Made by a program: the position numbers and the translations under genes. Shown one piece after another: positions 42,515 to 52,190 of a DNA stretch of 64,000 nt. Numbering within the stretch: position 1 is the stretch's first letter; each line of letters begins with the position of its first letter. The stretch comes from HGM04593 sp045613945 (GTDB taxonomy: Bacteria; Bacteroidota; Bacteroidia; Bacteroidales; Bacteroidaceae): assembly GCA_045613945.1 (NCBI GenBank), contig JAZLBZ010000053.1, positions 1 through 64,000 of the forward strand. Reading direction: 5' to 3'. Under the pieces are notes generated by a model. The model saw only the letters and a program-made list of their open reading frames with translations. It had not been told where the DNA came from and searched no databases.

Positions 42515-44902
42515 ATGAAAAAGACAAAAAGGGTACTGGTAGCGATGTGGAGCCTTCTCGCAATTGCAGTTCTTGCGGTTGTGCTTCTGTTTTATGCAAT
42601 ATCTCATGGTTGGGTAGGCTATGTGCCGGACATAAGCGAACTCGAGAACCCGCAGTACAAATATGCCTCGCAAATAATTTCAGCTGATGGCAAAGAGATG
42701 GGTACCTGGTCCTACAGCAAGGAGAACCGTGTGCGTGTGGAGTTCGATTCCATTCCCAAGCATCTTGTCAATGCCCTTGTTGCCACCGAGGATGTGCGTT
42801 TCTATGAGCACTCCGGCATTGACGGCAATTCGCTCCTGCGTGTGATTATAAAGAGTCTTATACTGCAGCAGGAGAATTCCGGTGGTGGCAGTACTATCAC
42901 ACAGCAGCTCGCCAAGTTGCTCTATTCAGGAACTTCGGGCAGTATACTCGACCGTATATACCAGAAACCCAATGAGTGGGTGATTGCTGTTAATCTTGAA
43001 CTGCAGTATACCAAGAATGAGATAATTGCCATGTATCTCAACAAGTACGACTTCGGCTACAATGCTGTGGGTCTTGCCAGTGCCGCAGCAGTCTATTTTG
43101 GCAAGCGTGCCAGCGAACTCTCTATTGAGGAGTCGGCAATGCTCGTCGGTATGTGCAAGAACTCGTCGCTCTTCAACCCAATCCGCCGTCCCGACATGAC
43201 CAGAGGACGTCGCAACGTGGTTATGTCGCAGATGGTCAAAGCCGGATATCTGACAGTGGAGGAGTATGACTCCCTGAAAGAACTTCCCCTGGGCCTAGAC
43301 TATCACACTGCCGACCACAACGAGGGTATAGCGCCATATTTCCGTGAATATCTCCGTCTTTATATGACTGCCAAGAAACCCGAGCGCAAGAACTATCGCG
43401 GATGGCAGATGCAGCAGTTCTACGACGACTCGCTCCGCTGGGAGACCGACTCGCTCTTTGGCTGGTGCAACAGGAATTTTAAACCTAACGGCGATAAGTA
43501 TAACGTATATACCGACGGTCTCAGAATCTACACTACAATCGACTCCCGTATGCAAGGATACCTTGAGGAGGCGGTGAATAAGCACGTTGCCGGCAAACTG
43601 CAGACCGACTTCTTCAAGGCCAAGAAGGGCAAGAAGACCGGCCCTTTCAGTAGTGACCTGAAAGCAAAGGAGATAGAGGCTATTATGGCACGTAATATGA
43701 AGCAGAGCGAACGCTATCGCCTGATGAACAAAAGCGGCTATTCGCAGCAGGAGATTGAGGAGGCTTTCAATACCAAGCAGAAGATGAGGGTCTTTACCTA
43801 TCAGGGCATGAAGGACACGGTGATGACTCCTATGGACTCCATCAAGTACTACAAGTATTTCCTGCGTACAGGCGCCATGTCAATGGACCCGCTCTCCGGC
43901 GAGGTCAAGGCATACGTGGGCGGAACCAATTATCACTTCTTCAAGTATGACATGGTGAGCAATGGACGTCGCCAGGTAGGTTCTACCATAAAGCCATTCC
44001 TCTATTCACTGGCAATGGAGCGTGGTTTCTTGCCTTGCGATGAGACACGCAATGTAGAGCAGACACTTTTCGATGATCTCGGCCGGGTGTGGAAGCCAAG
44101 AAACTCGGGCCGCGAGCGCTACGGTGAGATGGTGACGCTGCGTTGGGGCTTGTCAAAGTCAAACAACTGGATATCGGCATACCTTATGAACCAACTCAGC
44201 CCCTATTCGTTGAAGAAACTTATTCACGAGTTCGGCTTGACAAACCAGAGTATTGAGGCCACCCAGTCGCTTTGTCTTGGTTCGTGCGATGCCTCGGTGT
44301 CCGAGATGGTCAGCGCCTATACTGCCTTTGTGGGTAAGGGAATGCGTGTTGCTCCATTGATGGTTACACGCATCGAGGATAACGCCGGCAATGTCATTGC
44401 AACCTTCTCTGCGCACAGGAATGAGGTTATCAGCCGCGAAAGTTCGTACAAGATGATTGACATGATGCGTGGCGTAATCAACGAGGGTACAGGCTATCGC
44501 CTTAGGGGTACATACAGGATAACTGCCGATATGTGCGGCAAGACCGGTACAACACAGAATATGTCCGACGGCTGGTTTGTGGGCTACACACCGTCGCTTG
44601 TTACAGGCTGCTGGGTAGGTGGCGAGGAGCGTAATATACACTTTGACCGCATGAGCGAAGGACAGGGTGCCGCAATGGCATTGCCAATATATGGCCTTTA
44701 TATGCAGAAGGTATATGCCGACGGTTCATTGCCCTATAGCCAGGACGAGATATTTGACATTCCCGAGGACTTTGACCCTTGCCGTAGCAAGTTCCAGTCC
44801 GAGGATAAAGAGGAGGACGAAGAGACCGTGTTGGACGAGGGTACAGATGCTTTCGAGTCAAATGACGCCGAGGAAGAGGGATTTGATGATATATTCGAGT
44901 AA
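42515..44902 (+). CDS. Penicillin-binding protein 1A-type (transglycosylase/transpeptidase)
   Basis: 795 residues. Bifunctional peptidoglycan synthase: cytoplasmic tail, one membrane helix (about 8-28), GT51 glycosyltransferase with catalytic Glu92 in TEDVRFYEHSGID and GGSTITQQLAKLL, then transpeptidase with nucleophile Ser490 in GSTIKPF, SKSNNW (around 547-552) and KTGTTQ (676-681). The last 50 residues are strongly acidic (EDKEEDEETVLDEG...). ATG 42515 is chosen because the promoter ends at 42459. It uses lipid II in the periplasm; kdsB follows. Confidence 0.93.
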   Translation: MKKTKRVLVAMWSLLAIAVLAVVLLFYAISHGWVGYVPDISELENPQYKYASQIISADGKEMGTWSYSKENRVRVEFDSIPKHLVNALVATEDVRFYEHSGIDGNSLLRVIIKSLILQQENSGGGSTITQQLAKLLYSGTSGSILDRIYQKPNEWVIAVNLELQYTKNEIIAMYLNKYDFGYNAVGLASAAAVYFGKRASELSIEESAMLVGMCKNSSLFNPIRRPDMTRGRRNVVMSQMVKAGYLTVEEYDSLKELPLGLDYHTADHNEGIAPYFREYLRLYMTAKKPERKNYRGWQMQQFYDDSLRWETDSLFGWCNRNFKPNGDKYNVYTDGLRIYTTIDSRMQGYLEEAVNKHVAGKLQTDFFKAKKGKKTGPFSSDLKAKEIEAIMARNMKQSERYRLMNKSGYSQQEIEEAFNTKQKMRVFTYQGMKDTVMTPMDSIKYYKYFLRTGAMSMDPLSGEVKAYVGGTNYHFFKYDMVSNGRRQVGSTIKPFLYSLAMERGFLPCDETRNVEQTLFDDLGRVWKPRNSGRERYGEMVTLRWGLSKSNNWISAYLMNQLSPYSLKKLIHEFGLTNQSIEATQSLCLGSCDASVSEMVSAYTAFVGKGMRVAPLMVTRIEDNAGNVIATFSAHRNEVISRESSYKMIDMMRGVINEGTGYRLRGTYRITADMCGKTGTTQNMSDGWFVGYTPSLVTGCWVGGEERNIHFDRMSEGQGAAMALPIYGLYMQKVYADGSLPYSQDEIFDIPEDFDPCRSKFQSEDKEEDEETVLDEGTDAFESNDAEEEGFDDIFE

Positions 44903-44932
44903 AGAAGATTTAGAGACAATACATATAAAATT

Positions 44933-45700
44933 ATGAAGTTTGTAGGGATTATTCCGGCGCGATATGCCTCAACCCGTTTCCCGGGAAAACCGTTGGCAAT
45001 GTTAGGTGGCAAGCCGGTAATTCAGCGTGTGTATGAACAGGTCAAGGAGTGCTTTGACGATTTGTATGTAGCAACCGATGATGACCGTATAAAGGAGGCT
45101 GTGCTTGCATTTGGCGGTAACGTGGTGATGACTTCCCCCGATTGTAACAATGGAACCGAGCGTTGCCTCGATGCCTATAAGCGCCTTGCGCTCGACTGTG
45201 ATGTAATTGTAAATATCCAGGGCGACGAGCCATTTATACAGCGCAAACAGGTAGAGGCACTCATTGCTTGTTTTGATTCTCCCGAGACCGATATCGCAAC
45301 ACTGGTAAAGCCTTTCGAGGCTGCCGACGGCCTTGAGCGTCTCGAGTGCCCCAACTCTCCAAAGGTGGTGCTAAACGAAAAGGGCTATGCGCTCTATTTC
45401 AGCCGTTCTGTCGTGCCATATCTGCGTGGAGTGGATAAAGAGAATTGGCTCAAGCAGCATACATTCTACAAGCATCTTGGCATCTATGCCTATCGTGCCG
45501 GCCTTCTCGAAACTCTTACATCCCTGCCACAGTCACCAATGGAAAAGGCCGAGTCGCTTGAGCAGCTCCGTTGGCTTGAGAATGGCTACAGGATAAAGGT
45601 TGGCATTACCGATATTGAGACAATAGGCATCGATACCCCCGAGGACCTTGAACGTGCAAAGGCTTTCGCAGCCTCTATTGGTTTTGCATGGAACGATTGA
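44933..45700 (+). CDS. kdsB: 3-deoxy-manno-octulosonate cytidylyltransferase
   Basis: 255 residues. Activates Kdo with CTP to CMP-Kdo for lipid A-core synthesis. Motifs: IIPARYASTRFPGKPLAML (nucleotide-binding), VATDDDRI, CNNGTERC, VNIQGDEPFI with the metal-binding aspartate, and HLGIYAYRAGLLETL. It lies 30 bases after the PBP1 gene, so both envelope genes may share a transcript. Its end overlaps the next gene if that starts at 45688. Confidence 0.95.
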   Translation: MKFVGIIPARYASTRFPGKPLAMLGGKPVIQRVYEQVKECFDDLYVATDDDRIKEAVLAFGGNVVMTSPDCNNGTERCLDAYKRLALDCDVIVNIQGDEPFIQRKQVEALIACFDSPETDIATLVKPFEAADGLERLECPNSPKVVLNEKGYALYFSRSVVPYLRGVDKENWLKQHTFYKHLGIYAYRAGLLETLTSLPQSPMEKAESLEQLRWLENGYRIKVGITDIETIGIDTPEDLERAKAFAASIGFAWND

Positions 45701-46971
45701 CTATGCCACAGCCACCTGTAATAAAGCCAATGTCACTTGACCATTTGATATTGCCCCGCCCGGTGGCAATGCCTAATGGAGTCCCCTTGTATCTGCTCGA
45801 AGGCGTGGATAAAGGAGTGGTTCGCTTTGATATTCTTTTCAAAGGAGGCTATGCCGTCCAGAGCAAGCCGCTATTGGCAATGTTTACCAACCGAATGCTG
45901 CGTGAGGGGGCGGGTGAACTGTCTGCGGCCGAGATTTCGCAAAAACTCGACTACTATGGTGCCTGGATTGATATGTACTCCTCGCAGAACAGCAATCACA
46001 TAACCCTCTACACCATGTCCAAGCATTTTGTGCCATTGCTCAATGTGCTTGAGGAGATGATTAAGCGTCCGCTCTTCCCACAGGAGAACCTTGATACGGT
46101 AAAGAGCAACAACAAATCCTATTTTATGGTAAATTCCCGCAAGGTAGACGTGGTTTCTCAGCGCTATTTTGAAAACTCTTTGTGGGGTGATGGGCATCCT
46201 CTGGGGCACGTTGTGGAGGCTGCCGACTATGATGACATTACGCGCGACGACATTGTTGGCTATTACAATAATTACTATGGCAGTTGTAACTGCACAATGT
46301 TCCTCTCGGGCAATGCCGATGAGGCGATGATTTCCGCCTTGAACGACTGTTTTGGTGCCGAGGCGTGGGGCTGTGAAAAGGTGTGTGCTGCAGTTGAACC
46401 TCTCCCTCCATCTTCCTGCCTTAGCCGCCGTTTCATTCAGGTGTCCGGCACAATGCAGAGTGCTGTGAAGATTGGCTTTATGGCAATGGATGCCACGCAT
46501 CCCGATTATCATAAGTTCCGTTTCCTTTGCGTGCTGCTGGGCGGATACTTTGGCAGCCGTCTGATGAGCAATATACGTGAGGATAACGGCTATACCTATC
46601 ACATATCGGCCGAACTCGATGCCTATGGATGCCGCAATGCCTTCATGATTAGTTCCGAGACGGCGACAGAGTATGTAGAACCCTTGATAAAGGAGGTCTA
46701 CAAGGAACTTGGCCGCCTTGTTAATGAACCTGTTGCTGCTGATGAGATAGAACTTGTACGCAACTATATAATGGGTGAACTATGCCGTGAATACGAGGGG
46801 CAGTCGGCAAAATCAGAGGTCTTTATAAACGCCTGGCTCTCAGGTGCTGATTTTGCATCGGTGAATAGTTATATCGATGAGATAAAAGAGATTACCCCCG
46901 CCGAACTCCACCGCCTTGCAAACCTCTATTTTAAACGGGAGAATATGATTGAGATAGTTGTTGGCGCTTGA
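45688..46971 (+). CDS. M16-like peptidase family protein lacking the zinc motif
   Basis: 427 residues (422 if it starts at ATG 45703, right after kdsB). The fold signature is the M16/insulinase two-domain pattern: LFKGGYAVQSKPLLAMFTNRMLREG, then SAAEISQKLDYYGAWIDMYSSQNSNHITLYTMSKH, LFPQENLDTVKSNNK and the second-domain IREDNGYTYHISAEL. Catalytic members carry HxxEH where this one has MFTNRMLREG, so it cannot bind zinc there and is probably the non-catalytic partner of a heterodimeric M16 enzyme or a chaperone-like subunit. No signal peptide. Confidence 0.82.
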   Translation: MERLTMPQPPVIKPMSLDHLILPRPVAMPNGVPLYLLEGVDKGVVRFDILFKGGYAVQSKPLLAMFTNRMLREGAGELSAAEISQKLDYYGAWIDMYSSQNSNHITLYTMSKHFVPLLNVLEEMIKRPLFPQENLDTVKSNNKSYFMVNSRKVDVVSQRYFENSLWGDGHPLGHVVEAADYDDITRDDIVGYYNNYYGSCNCTMFLSGNADEAMISALNDCFGAEAWGCEKVCAAVEPLPPSSCLSRRFIQVSGTMQSAVKIGFMAMDATHPDYHKFRFLCVLLGGYFGSRLMSNIREDNGYTYHISAELDAYGCRNAFMISSETATEYVEPLIKEVYKELGRLVNEPVAADEIELVRNYIMGELCREYEGQSAKSEVFINAWLSGADFASVNSYIDEIKEITPAELHRLANLYFKRENMIEIVVGA

Positions 46972-46993
46972 GTCCCGCAACTGTTTACCATAT

Positions 46994-47040
46994 ACGATGA
47001 GCGATTTTATAAAAAATAAATTGCTCATCGTTCTTTTTTC
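46994..47040 (+). terminator. Terminator after the M16-like gene
   Basis: ACGATGAGC (46994-47002) pairs with GCTCATCGT (47023-47031), followed by TCTTTTTTC. The loop is A/T-rich. Confidence 0.75.
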
Positions 47041-47053
47041 TCAACTTTGTTTC

Positions 47054-47061
47054 TATCTTTG
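47054..47061 (+). promoter_or_regulatory. -7 element before the MORN-repeat gene
   Basis: TATCTTTG is a full TAnnTTTG match; the ATG at 47156 is about 95 bases downstream, leaving a long leader. No strong -33 element. Confidence 0.5.
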
Positions 47062-47155
47062 CAATAATCGCGATGATAGAACGTGTCTGTCGTGTGATTC
47101 TGTAACACGGATAAAGTTTCTCTCTTTGTGATAAACCATAAAAAGATAGCAATTG

Positions 47156-48292
47156 ATGAAACGTCTTATACTCACACTTTTCCTAACTGTTTTTGCGACC
47201 GGCCTCCTGCAGGCCCAGTCGCCGGTTGCCGCTTCTGCCAACGATAAAAAGGATGGAACTGCCATCACATTGCGCGACGGCTCTCTCTACACCGGCGAGG
47301 TAAAGAAAAAACGCCCGCATGGTACAGGCAGTATCAGGTACGCCAACGGCGACAGGTATAATGGTACATTCCTTAATGGGGAACGTCACGGTTCGGGGGT
47401 CTATGAATACAAGAACGGCGATAGGTACGAAGGTAACTACAAGGAGAGCAAGAAGAACGGTGCCGGAATCCATGAGTTCACTGACGGACGCAAGTACAAT
47501 GGCAGTTGGGTCGATGACCAGATGCAAGGCTACGGGCGCATGGACTATCCCGGTGGCGACTACTATGTCGGTGCCTGGGTGCTGGGAAAACGCACCGGCA
47601 GCGGCACATACATATACACTTCGGGTGCCTCATATTCCGGTGAGTGGAAGGATGACAGGTACAACGGCGTGGGAACATACATCTGGCCTGATAACAGCAG
47701 ATACGTAGGACAATGGAAAAATGGCCGCCGCAATGGCCAGGGCGTGTATATGTCCCCCGGCGGCGATGTCTATGAAGGTATGTGGGAGCATAACGTCTGC
47801 GAAGGAAAGGGATGCTATCGTTATGCCGACGGTGCTGTCTACGAGGGCGATTTCAAGGATGGTATGTGGCATGGCTATGGAAAATATGTCGCTGCCGACA
47901 GCGCCTTCTATGAGGGCAACTTTAAAGAGGGTAAACGTAACGGGACAGGGTGTATGCGCTTTGCGAATGGCGATGTCTATGAAGGTGAATGGAAGGATGA
48001 TGACCGTTGTGGAAAAGGCGTATATACCTGGGCTTGCGGTGATGTCTATGAAGGCTCTTGGGAGGATGATGCCATGAATGGCTCGGGCGTGCTCCGTATG
48101 CACGACGGGCGCAAATATACCGGTGGCTTTGTCGATGGGCTTGAGCATGGTGCCGGTGTGGCAATAGATACAGACGGCCTGCGCTACGAGGGCGTTTTCC
48201 TTGAGGGGCAGCGTAACGGAACTTTTACAGTGAAGGATGCCGACGGTAACCTGCTCCGCGAGTGCGAGTACAATTTGGGAATAGTTGATTAA
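47156..48292 (+). CDS. Secreted MORN-repeat protein
   Basis: 378 residues from ATG 47156 (a TTG precedes it in frame). Signal peptide MKRLILTLFLTVFATGLLQAQ, cleaved after LQAQ. From about residue 40 to the end there are about 14 MORN repeats of 23 residues with the core Y-x-G-x-W/F-K-x-G-x-x-x-G-x-G (YEGNYKESKKNGAG, YVGQWKNGRRNGQG, YEGDFKDGMWHGYG). The periplasmic or surface location is inferred. MORN arrays bind protein or lipid; no catalytic domain is present. It may be transcribed with the next gene. Confidence 0.85.
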   Translation: MKRLILTLFLTVFATGLLQAQSPVAASANDKKDGTAITLRDGSLYTGEVKKKRPHGTGSIRYANGDRYNGTFLNGERHGSGVYEYKNGDRYEGNYKESKKNGAGIHEFTDGRKYNGSWVDDQMQGYGRMDYPGGDYYVGAWVLGKRTGSGTYIYTSGASYSGEWKDDRYNGVGTYIWPDNSRYVGQWKNGRRNGQGVYMSPGGDVYEGMWEHNVCEGKGCYRYADGAVYEGDFKDGMWHGYGKYVAADSAFYEGNFKEGKRNGTGCMRFANGDVYEGEWKDDDRCGKGVYTWACGDVYEGSWEDDAMNGSGVLRMHDGRKYTGGFVDGLEHGAGVAIDTDGLRYEGVFLEGQRNGTFTVKDADGNLLRECEYNLGIVD

Positions 48293-48305
48293 AACAGATA
48301 CGTTT

Positions 48306-48755
48306 ATGGTACTGGATTCATTGGAGAATATTAGGTCATATGAGGCGCTGAATCCTCATTTCTCAAAAGTTGTTGAATTTCTTGCCACTGCCGATTTGGC
48401 AAGCCTGCCGTTTGGCAGGAACGTGATATGCGGCGACGCGGTCTATGCAAATGTAATGGAGGTCAAGCCCAAGACAAAAGAGGAGGCATTCATTGAAATC
48501 CACCGCAGATACATAGACATTCAAATACCGGTCTCTGGCGATGAACTGATGGGCTATACACCCAAGAACGAACTGTCCGAGGCTTGCTATAGCGAAACGG
48601 ATGACGCTGCAATATACCCGGTGGGTATGCCTGCAAGGGAGTATTTCAATGTCCGCAAGGGCGAGTTTGTCATCTTCTTTCCGCAGGATGGCCACGCGCC
48701 GGCAATAACACCATCGGCACTTAAAAAGATTGTCATAAAAGTGGCGGTCAAATAA
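48306..48755 (+). CDS. YhcH/YjgK/YiaL family protein
   Basis: 149 residues from ATG 48306 (an in-frame TTG overlaps the upstream stop). Cupin-like fold family: VFLHRRYIDIQ-type motif here EIHRRYIDIQIPVSGDELMGY, and GEFVIFFPQDGHAPAI with the metal-binding-like His residues. Members are found with sialic-acid or sugar catabolism genes, and a sugar anomerase role has been proposed for some; no such neighbour exists here, so function stays open. Confidence 0.82.
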   Translation: MVLDSLENIRSYEALNPHFSKVVEFLATADLASLPFGRNVICGDAVYANVMEVKPKTKEEAFIEIHRRYIDIQIPVSGDELMGYTPKNELSEACYSETDDAAIYPVGMPAREYFNVRKGEFVIFFPQDGHAPAITPSALKKIVIKVAVK

Positions 48756-48792
48756 ATACAGAAAACTAATAACAACCATAATATTACAGAGT

Positions 48793-50799
48793 ATGCTGAA
48801 ACTTGTAGAACGCGACAGCTATTTGGAACCTTATAGCTTGAGTATTGAAGGACGTTACCAATACTTTGTTAACCGTTTGAAGCAATTTACAAAGAATGGC
48901 CGTCAAACCTTGTCCGACTTTGCTTCGGGTTATCTCTATTTCGGTTTGCACCGCACCTCAACAGGATGGGTGTTCCGCGAGTGGGCCCCCAATGCAAAGA
49001 AGATAGTTCTCATAGGTGACTTCTCCAACTGGGAGGAACTGCCCGAGTATGAACTCAAGCCGCTTGCAGGTGGCGTGTGGGAAAGGAAAATGCCAAAGAA
49101 GGCACTCTCTCACGGACAGCACTACAAGATGAAAGTCTACTGGGACGGCGGCTGTGGCGAGCGCATACCGGCATGGGTGCGTCGCGTGGTGCAGGACGAG
49201 GCTACAAAAATCTTCAGCGCTCAGGTGTGGGCACCCGAGCAGGAGTATGAGTTCAAGAACAAGAAGTTCGTTCCCAAGAACACACCATTGCTCATCTATG
49301 AGTGCCACATCGGTATGGCTCAGGAAGAGGAGAAGGTGGGTACATATCGTGAGTTCCGCGAGAAGGTATTGCCCCGTATTGCTGCCGATGGTTACAACTG
49401 CATTCAGATTATGGCAATTCAGGAACACCCCTATTACGGCAGTTTCGGTTATCACGTATCCAATTTCTTTGCGGCGTCATCACGCTTTGGTACCCCCGAG
49501 GAACTCAAGGAACTCATTGATGCAGCGCATGGAATGGGCATTGCCGTGATTATGGACCTTGTCCACTCGCATGCAGTGAAGAACGAGAACGAGGGACTTG
49601 GTCTGCTCGATGGCGACCCTGCACAGTATTTCTATGGCGACGACAAGCGCGTGCACAGCGCCTGGGATTCGCTCTGCTTTGACTATGGCAAGAACGAGGT
49701 AGTGCATTTCCTCCTTTCAAACTGCAAATACTGGCTCGAGGAGTTCAAGTTCGATGGCTTCCGTTTCGATGGCGTAACCTCAATGATATACTACAGTCAC
49801 GGTCTTGGCGAGGCATTCTGCTCTTATGCCGACTACTATAATATGGGACAGAATGGCGATGCAATCTGCTATCTCACCCTTGCCAATATGCTCATCCATG
49901 AGCTTAATCCAAAGGCAATAACCATTGCCGAGGAGGTGTCGGGCATGCCGGGCCTTGCTGCTCCAATTGAGGACGGCGGCTACGGTTTCAACTACCGTAT
50001 GGCAATGAACATCCCCGATTTCTGGATAAAGATAATCAAGGAGCGCAAGGACGAGGACTGGAAACCATCGGAAATCTTCTGGGAACTCACCAATCGCCGC
50101 AAGGACGAGAAGACAATTTCCTATGCCGAGAGTCACGACCAGGCACTCGTTGGCGACAAGACAATCATCTTCCGCCTTGTTGATGCAGATATGTACTGGC
50201 ACTTCAATCGTGGCGATGAGACATACATGGTATCACGCGGTATTGCGCTGCACAAGATGATACGCCTCATGACCCTCTCAACCATCAATGGCGGTTACCT
50301 CAACTTTATGGGTAACGAGTTCGGTCATCCCGAGTGGATAGACTTCCCACGCGAGGGTAACGGCTGGAGCCATAAGTATGCCCGCCGTCAGTGGAGCCTG
50401 GTAGACAATCCTGCCTATAACTTTACTCTGCTTGGCGAGTTCGACAAGGCAATGGTTGATCTTGTTGGCAACGTGCGCAATTTCCAGAACCGTCCTGTAC
50501 AGGAGATATGGCACAATGATGGCGACCAGGTTCTCGCTTTCTCGCGCAAGGACTTGATATTTGTCTTCAACTTCAGCCCCAACCGCTCGTTTACCGATTA
50601 TGGTCTGCTCGTTCCCGAGGGCTCATATTCAATTGTGCTGAACACCGATGCCGAGCGCTTTGGCGGTAATGCCCTTGTCGACGAGACACAGACACACTTT
50701 ACACAGTATGACAAACTCCACGCACGTCGCAAGAAGGGCTGGCTCATGCTCTATCTGCCCGCACGCACTGCGTTGGTCTTGAAAAAGAATAAGGAATGA
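48793..50799 (+). CDS. glgB: 1,4-alpha-glucan branching enzyme
   Basis: 668 residues. Makes alpha-1,6 branches in glycogen. N-terminal CBM48 region (GWVFREWAPNAKKIVLIGDFSNW), then GH13 catalytic barrel with VIMDLVHSHAVKNENEG, DGFRFDGVTSMIYY (nucleophile Asp about 325), AEEVSGMPG (acid/base Glu about 378) and ESHDQALVGDKT. The C-terminal beta domain ends in ARTALVLKKNKE. Eukaryote-like length is usual for Bacteroidota GlgB. Its stop overlaps the next start by four bases. Confidence 0.94.
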   Translation: MLKLVERDSYLEPYSLSIEGRYQYFVNRLKQFTKNGRQTLSDFASGYLYFGLHRTSTGWVFREWAPNAKKIVLIGDFSNWEELPEYELKPLAGGVWERKMPKKALSHGQHYKMKVYWDGGCGERIPAWVRRVVQDEATKIFSAQVWAPEQEYEFKNKKFVPKNTPLLIYECHIGMAQEEEKVGTYREFREKVLPRIAADGYNCIQIMAIQEHPYYGSFGYHVSNFFAASSRFGTPEELKELIDAAHGMGIAVIMDLVHSHAVKNENEGLGLLDGDPAQYFYGDDKRVHSAWDSLCFDYGKNEVVHFLLSNCKYWLEEFKFDGFRFDGVTSMIYYSHGLGEAFCSYADYYNMGQNGDAICYLTLANMLIHELNPKAITIAEEVSGMPGLAAPIEDGGYGFNYRMAMNIPDFWIKIIKERKDEDWKPSEIFWELTNRRKDEKTISYAESHDQALVGDKTIIFRLVDADMYWHFNRGDETYMVSRGIALHKMIRLMTLSTINGGYLNFMGNEFGHPEWIDFPREGNGWSHKYARRQWSLVDNPAYNFTLLGEFDKAMVDLVGNVRNFQNRPVQEIWHNDGDQVLAFSRKDLIFVFNFSPNRSFTDYGLLVPEGSYSIVLNTDAERFGGNALVDETQTHFTQYDKLHARRKKGWLMLYLPARTALVLKKNKE

Positions 50800-51944
50800 G
50801 AAATAGCGGAGAAATACGCCTGCAAAGAGTTGTGGCAACAGTGTGTGCCACACTCTTTGCTGTTTTTGCCTTTTTGTTTGTAGCGGTCTACCAGGCACCG
50901 TTGCTCGAGGCTTTCTATAACGAGGTGGCAACCGGCAAACTCGGTTACAACCCCTGGCTTGTAGGTGGAGTAGTGTCGCTGCTGCTCACTTCGCTTGCCC
51001 TGTGGCTCAACCGCTTTGCAGGGTTTCGCCGTGAATGGACAGCGCTGGCCTATCTGCCGTCGGCACTGCTGCTTGCATTCATCACAGATATTGACCGCAG
51101 GATATACACTGGTGGCAGCATCTCATACTCGTGGATATTCATTTTTGCGGCGGGATTGCTTGTCTATGCCTTTATGGCCTTTGTCCTCAGCCGCATTCTG
51201 TTTGAGAAAATCAAGGATGTTACAATGGTAACCAATAGAGTGTTGTGGCGCAACATGATGCTCATTGTGCTGCTCATCTCTCTTGTGGGCAGCCTCTCCA
51301 ATGGCGATGGCCACTTCAAGCGCGAGACCCGCTTGATGTCGTATCTCGCTGATGGTGATACGCTCAAGGCAATGAATGTGGGAAAGACCTCACTCGAGGC
51401 TTCGCATGAACTCACAGCCATGCGTGCTTATCTCCTTTCCCGCAGCGGCAAACTGGGCGAGCATGTATTCGAGTATCCACAGTATTATGCTTCTGAAGGC
51501 TTGTTGCCTCCTGTGCAACGCACATCACCGCTTGCCCCTGATAGTGTCTATGCCCATATTGGAGCAGTGCCGGCAAGCGAAGAAACAACTGCGGCTTTTC
51601 TCGCTCGCGTGGCTTTTGCCGACTCAGCCACCACTGTTGCAAAGGAGTACTACCTCACATCTTTACTCTTGGACAAGAGACTGCTGGAATTCAAAGATCA
51701 GGTGCTTTCTATGTATGGTGCCGATGCGGTAGACTCTCTTCCCAAGCATTATCGCGAGGCACTGATGCTCTATGCCGATATTGCCGATTCGCCGGAAATC
51801 CAAATTGCCGATTCGGTTATGCATGAAAAACTAGGCAAATTGCGCGAACTTGAAGCAATGTACGACGATGCCTTCATTCGTGGCAATTATGTACGCCGCA
51901 GTTTTGGCCGTACGTACTGGTGGTATTTTCTATATTCCGATTAA
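50796..51944 (+). CDS. Multi-pass membrane protein, unknown function
   Basis: 382 residues. About five hydrophobic segments in the first half (VVATVCATLFAVFAFLFVAV; LVGGVVSLLLTSLAL; LPSALLLAFITDI; WIFIFAAGLLVYAFMAFVL; NMMLIVLLISLVGSL) then about 200 residues that look helical and TPR-like (DGDTLKAMNVGKTSLEASHELTAMRAYLLSRSGKLGEH). It resembles DUF6057-type membrane proteins of Bacteroidota; I recognise no function. The four-base overlap with glgB shows cotranscription. Confidence 0.7.
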   Translation: MRNSGEIRLQRVVATVCATLFAVFAFLFVAVYQAPLLEAFYNEVATGKLGYNPWLVGGVVSLLLTSLALWLNRFAGFRREWTALAYLPSALLLAFITDIDRRIYTGGSISYSWIFIFAAGLLVYAFMAFVLSRILFEKIKDVTMVTNRVLWRNMMLIVLLISLVGSLSNGDGHFKRETRLMSYLADGDTLKAMNVGKTSLEASHELTAMRAYLLSRSGKLGEHVFEYPQYYASEGLLPPVQRTSPLAPDSVYAHIGAVPASEETTAAFLARVAFADSATTVAKEYYLTSLLLDKRLLEFKDQVLSMYGADAVDSLPKHYREALMLYADIADSPEIQIADSVMHEKLGKLRELEAMYDDAFIRGNYVRRSFGRTYWWYFLYSD

Positions 51945-52032
51945 AATTCGCAGACAGCAGTGTCTGTTCGTAATACAAAAACCCGCGAATACTGAAAAGT
52001 TTTCGTTTTTTCTTAATTATTTGTGAAATAAT

Positions 52033-52063
52033 TTTGACACATTGAAAAACTGATTTATATTTG
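52033..52063 (+). promoter_or_regulatory. Strong consensus promoter with no gene behind it
   Basis: TTTG at 52033-52036, exactly 19 bases, then TATATTTG at 52056-52063: one of the best promoter matches in the window. No convincing coding sequence follows on the plus strand before 52485. Confidence 0.7.
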
Positions 52064-52069
52064 CAATGC

Positions 52070-52190
52070 TCTCGTAAGGAGAGTAATGATAGTATAGTTT
52101 TTTCTTAGTTGTTTAGTAAATGTTGGGAGTATCTCTTTGTGAAAAGGGGTTCTTCGTTTTTTTGACAAAAAAAGAAGTGCCCCTTTCGCT
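52070..52190 (+). ncRNA. Candidate small non-coding RNA
   Basis: Would be transcribed from the promoter at 52033-52063. It contains a small hairpin (CTCTCGTAAGGAGAG) near its 5' end and a large one near 52142-52187 in which AAAGGGG and CTTCGTTTTTT pair with AAAAAAGAAG and CCCCTTT. This resembles a terminator but has a weak T-tail. The boundaries are predicted only; no homology to a known sRNA family was recognised. Confidence 0.4.

Noticed and set aside
47156..48292. DNA tandem repeat in the MORN gene
   Set aside because: The periodicity is at protein level (MORN repeats); the nucleotide copies have diverged.
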